Source: CS1-C013 sp964347265
Lineage (GTDB): Archaea; Aenigmatarchaeota; Aenigmatarchaeia; Aenigmatarchaeales; Aenigmatarchaeaceae
NCBI GenBank assembly: GCA_964347265.1
Contig: CAYFXV010000034.1
Span: forward strand, 1 to 5,223
Reading direction: 5' to 3'
Length of the DNA stretch: 5,223 nucleotides
Part shown: positions 5,211-5,223 of the stretch, piece after piece
Layout of the letters: each line of letters opens with the position of its first letter
Position numbering within the stretch: position 1 is the stretch's first letter
The notes under the pieces: model-generated
Told to the model about the DNA's origin: nothing
The model's input: only the letters and a program-made list of their open reading frames with translations
Database searches by the model: none
Made by a program: the position numbers and the translations under genes

Positions 5211-5223
5211 AAAAATAATATAA

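Overview
The window is an AT-rich stretch that looks like archaeal chromosome, most likely from a small-genome DPANN-type lineage (Woesearchaeota, Pacearchaeota or similar; this placement is inference). The reasons are the ADP-forming acetate-CoA ligase alpha subunit, an archaeal-type endonuclease III, TTTAAATA-like TATA boxes placed 25-28 nt before several start codons (leaderless transcripts), and AGGTGA-type Shine-Dalgarno sites on genes without such a box. Nearly all genes are on the minus strand; only the endonuclease III gene is on the plus strand.

Reading along the minus strand from the right edge: a stand-alone EF-Tu domain-2-like protein (5200-4943), then the alpha subunit of acetate-CoA ligase (ADP-forming) with its phospho-histidine and glutamate (4910-3549), a cysteine-rich thioredoxin-fold protein (3472-3098), and a secreted or membrane-anchored beta-rich protein (2999-2553). 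The last gene meets the endonuclease III gene (1900-2556, plus) tail to tail with a 4-bp overlap. Endonuclease III is divergently transcribed from a minus-strand cluster: a four-helix membrane protein (start proposed at GTG 1795), a PspC-domain protein (1165-962) and a VOC-fold protein (968-585). The PspC Shine-Dalgarno site is built into the stop of the gene before it, so these three are probably one operon. Downstream lie a broken remnant that resembles the C-terminus of a DUF1801 protein (551-376), a very small two-helix membrane protein (340-167), and the first 31 codons of an unidentified gene running off the left edge (93-1).

The genes are mostly housekeeping or envelope functions: ATP formation from acyl-CoA, base-excision repair, thiol redox or metal handling, and membrane stress. 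I see no mobile element, CRISPR array, tRNA or rRNA, and no convincing new multi-gene system. The points most worth a second look are the consistent leaderless promoter geometry, the decayed DUF1801-like gene, the lengthened iron-sulfur loop of endonuclease III, the orphan acetate-CoA ligase alpha subunit, the seven-cysteine thioredoxin-fold protein, and the divergent promoter that argues for a GTG start of the membrane protein. No intergenic stretch exceeds 300 bases.
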